Assembly (NCBI RefSeq): GCF_004124315.2
Contig: NZ_CP096889.1
Span: 3,021,001-3,085,000, forward strand
Origin: Bacillus cabrialesii
GTDB lineage: Bacteria; Bacillota; Bacilli; Bacillales; Bacillaceae
DNA: 64,000 nt
Direction: 5' to 3'
A program made the position numbers and the translations under genes. The notes beneath the pieces were generated by a model that was given only the letters and a program-made list of their open reading frames with translations, was not told the origin of the DNA and made no database searches. How positions within the stretch are numbered: position 1 is the first letter of the stretch; each line of letters starts with the position of its first letter. Positions 62,445 through 64,000 of this stretch are shown in pieces.

Positions 62445-62473
62445 AAAAACCTTGCATGATATGCAAGGTTTTT
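62445..62473 (-). terminator. trnB operon terminator
   Basis: 13-bp perfect stem (core CCTTGCAT/ATGCAAGG), 3-nt loop, then TTTTTTTATTTTTT on the minus strand, immediately after tRNA-Glu. Confidence 0.95.
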
Positions 62474-62476
62474 GGA

Positions 62477-62548
62477 TGACCCGTACGGGATTCGAACCCG
62501 TGTTACCGCCGTGAAAGGGCGGTGTCTTAACCGCTTGACCAACGGGCC
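62477..62548 (-). tRNA. tRNA-Glu (anticodon UUC)
   Basis: 72-nt cloverleaf; anticodon loop CTTTCAC. The acceptor is followed by ATCCA rather than ACCA, so CCA is not encoded directly. Last tRNA of the trnB operon. Confidence 0.97.
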
Positions 62549-62577
62549 GATGTTGAGAAGTTATATCTGTAATCATA

Positions 62578-62668
62578 TGGCGGAGAAGGAGGGATTTGAA
62601 CCCTCGCGCCGCTTACACGACCTACACCCTTAGCAGGGGCGCCTCTTCAGCCACTTGAGTACTTCTCC
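62578..62668 (-). tRNA. tRNA-Ser (anticodon GCU)
   Basis: Class II tRNA with long variable arm; anticodon loop CTGCTAA; CCA encoded. Confidence 0.97.
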
Positions 62669-62671
62669 ATT

Positions 62672-62746
62672 TGGCTCCACAGGCAGGATTCGAACCTGCG
62701 ACCGATCGGTTAACAGCCGATAGCTCTACCACTGAGCTACTGTGGA
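62672..62746 (-). tRNA. tRNA-Asn (anticodon GUU)
   Basis: Anticodon loop CTGTTAA; discriminator G; CCA encoded. Confidence 0.97.
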
Positions 62747-62758
62747 ATACAAAAGTCA

Positions 62759-62835
<77 letters not shown>

Positions 62836-62850
62836 ATGACAATATAAAAA

Positions 62851-62924
62851 TGGAGCGGGTGATGGGAATCGAACCCACGACATCAGCTTGGAAGGCTGAG
62901 GTTTTACCACTAAACTACACCCGC
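62851..62924 (-). tRNA. tRNA-Gly (anticodon UCC)
   Basis: Anticodon loop CTTCCAA; CCA encoded; discriminator U. Confidence 0.97.
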
Positions 62925-62934
62925 AATTTTTATT

Positions 62935-63011
62935 TGGGGCGATTGATGGGAATCGAACCCACGAATGCCAGAGCCACAATCTGGTGCGTTAACCACTTCG
63001 CCACAACCGCC
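62935..63011 (-). tRNA. tRNA-His (anticodon GUG)
   Basis: Anticodon loop TTGTGGC. The extra G(-1) opposite C73, the histidine identity pair, is encoded; CCA encoded. Confidence 0.97.
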
Positions 63012-63029
63012 AAAATATATATTGATAAA

Positions 63030-63105
<76 letters not shown>

Positions 63106-63117
63106 TAATTATTTAAA

Positions 63118-63194
63118 TGGCGGTCCGGACGGGACTCGAACCCGCGACCTCCTGCGTGACAGGCAGGCATTCTAACCAACTGAACTACCGGACC
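63118..63194 (-). tRNA. tRNA-Asp (anticodon GUC)
   Basis: Anticodon loop CTGTCAC; discriminator G; CCA encoded. Confidence 0.97.
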
Positions 63195-63260
63195 ATTTTG
63201 ATGTTTGCAGATGAATCTTTTGGTTGTGCCTATCAGGCATCCCTTAATCCATTCATGTAT

Positions 63261-63338
<78 letters not shown>

Positions 63339-63355
63339 ATGATTAAGAATATATA

Positions 63356-63448
63356 TGGCGGAGGAAGAGGGATTCGAACCCCCGCGGGCTTTGACACCCC
63401 TGTCGGTTTTCAAGACCGATCCCTTCAGCCAGACTTGGGTATTCCTCC
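63356..63448 (-). tRNA. tRNA-Ser (anticodon UGA)
   Basis: Class II tRNA with long variable arm; anticodon loop CTTGAAA; CCA encoded. Confidence 0.97.
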
Positions 63449-63454
63449 ATATAG

Positions 63455-63531
63455 TGGTGGACCTTGTAGGACTCGAACCTACGACCGGACGGTTATGAGC
63501 CGTCTGCTCTAACCAACTGAGCTAAAGGTCC
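63455..63531 (-). tRNA. tRNA with anticodon CAU, probably tRNA-Ile2 (lysidine-modified)
   Basis: Anticodon loop CTCATAA. The body (GGACCTTTAGCTCAG..., acceptor GGACCTT) matches the known B. subtilis isoleucine tRNA whose C34 is converted to lysidine by TilS to read AUA, rather than elongator Met. CCA encoded. Confidence 0.88.
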
Positions 63532-63533
63532 AT

Positions 63534-63610
63534 TGGTAGCGGCGGAGGGGATCGAACCCCCGACCTCACGGGTATGAACCGTACGCTCTAGCCAGCTGAG
63601 CTACACCGCC
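63534..63610 (-). tRNA. tRNA-Met, elongator (anticodon CAU)
   Basis: Anticodon loop TTCATAC; acceptor GGCGGTG with G1-U72 wobble; CCA encoded. Confidence 0.95.
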
Positions 63611-63630
63611 AAATATTTATTGAAACCAAG

Positions 63631-63703
63631 TGGAGCCTAGCGGGATCGAACCGCTGACCTCCTGCGTGCAAAGCAGGCGCTCTCCCAGCTGAGCTAAGGC
63701 CCC
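63631..63703 (-). tRNA. tRNA-Ala (anticodon UGC)
   Basis: Anticodon loop TTTGCAC; the acceptor end ACTT shows CCA is not encoded. Confidence 0.97.
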
Positions 63704-63708
63704 AAGAA

Positions 63709-63785
63709 TGGTCGGGAAGACAGGATTCGAACCTGCGACCCCATGGTCCCAAACCATGTGCTCTACCAAGCTGAGCTACTTCCCG
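63709..63785 (-). tRNA. tRNA-Pro (anticodon UGG)
   Basis: Anticodon loop TTTGGGA; CCA encoded. Confidence 0.97.
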
Positions 63786-63800
63786 ATTTCATACAGATTA

Positions 63801-63877
63801 TGGCGCGCCCGAGAGGAGTCGAACCCCTAACCTTTTGATCCGTAGTCAAACGCTCTATCCAATTGAGCTACGGGCGC
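63801..63877 (-). tRNA. tRNA-Arg (anticodon ACG)
   Basis: Anticodon loop CTACGGA; A34 is expected to become inosine; CCA encoded. Confidence 0.97.
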
Positions 63878-63886
63878 AAAACTTAA

Positions 63887-63972
63887 TGCCGAGGGCCGGA
63901 CTTGAACCGGCACGGTAGTCACCTACCGCAGGATTTTAAGTCCTGTGTGTCTGCCAATTCCACCACCCCGGC
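63887..63972 (-). tRNA. tRNA-Leu (anticodon UAA)
   Basis: Class II tRNA, anticodon loop CTTAAAA; CCA not encoded (ATTA follows the acceptor). Confidence 0.97.
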
Positions 63973-63986
63973 GTGGATGGTATAGT

Positions 63987-64000
63987 TGGAGCGGAAGACG
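63987..64000 (-). tRNA. 3' end of tRNA-Gly (probably GCC), cut by window edge
   Basis: Only the last 14 bases are visible: CGTCTTCCGCT plus encoded CCA. They match the acceptor end of B. subtilis tRNA-Gly(GCC), which precedes Leu(UAA) in trnB. Confidence 0.8.

Overview
The window is a chromosomal segment of a Bacillus subtilis-group bacterium. Almost every protein matches, from memory, its B. subtilis 168 counterpart in order and length (bceB ... glgB, trnB). Scattered substitutions suggest a close relative or another subspecies rather than 168 itself; this is inference, not a database result. I see no prophage, insertion sequence, CRISPR array or obvious foreign island.

Layout. 1-4.5 kb: bceRS-bceAB, bacitracin sensing and detoxification (minus strand, bceB cut by the window edge). 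4.5-10 kb: the cell-wall-antibiotic-induced ytrGABCDEF ABC operon, including a 42-codon ytrG. 10-14.8 kb: ytzC, ytqAB, the ytpAB lipid/terpenoid pair and ytoA. 14.8-21.7 kb: ytnA, asnB, metK behind a SAM-I riboswitch, and pckA with a CcpN-type operator. 21.7-30 kb: ytmAB, the ytlACD importer, ytkD, ytkC, dps (SigB promoter), ytzI, ytkA, luxS, ytjA, ytiB and rpmE2 (Zur box). 30-32.6 kb: ythAB, a bd-type oxidase, plus a small Cys-rich protein. 32.6-36.7 kb: mntABCD manganese importer (MntR box). 36.8-44.4 kb: complete menFDHBEC menaquinone operon. 44.5-53.8 kb: sporulation and spore-coat genes: yteA, ytdA-ytcABC (UDP-sugar supply plus glycosyltransferase), and cotSA-cotS-ytxO diverging from cotI. 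53.8-62.3 kb: ytaB (TspO) and the glgBCDAP glycogen operon. 62.4-64 kb: the 3' part of the trnB tRNA operon: 16 complete tRNAs and the 3' end of a 17th.

How it fits together. The first 10 kb is cell-envelope antibiotic defence. The centre is housekeeping metabolism: methionine/SAM recycling (metK, luxS), asparagine, gluconeogenesis, metal homeostasis (mnt, rpmE2, dps) and respiration (men, ythAB). The right third is dominated by sporulation: UDP-glucose to UDP-uronate enzymes beside GT4 glycosyltransferases and CotS-family kinase-like coat proteins, then glycogen synthesis.

I did not find a convincing wholly new system. The most interesting leads are the spore-coat sugar module with paralogous transferase and kinase-like genes, the MntC permease fused to a winged-helix/metal-regulator-like domain, a terminator-like hairpin in the glgB leader, an alternative in-frame start for menF, and an unexplained perfect inverted repeat upstream of cotI.
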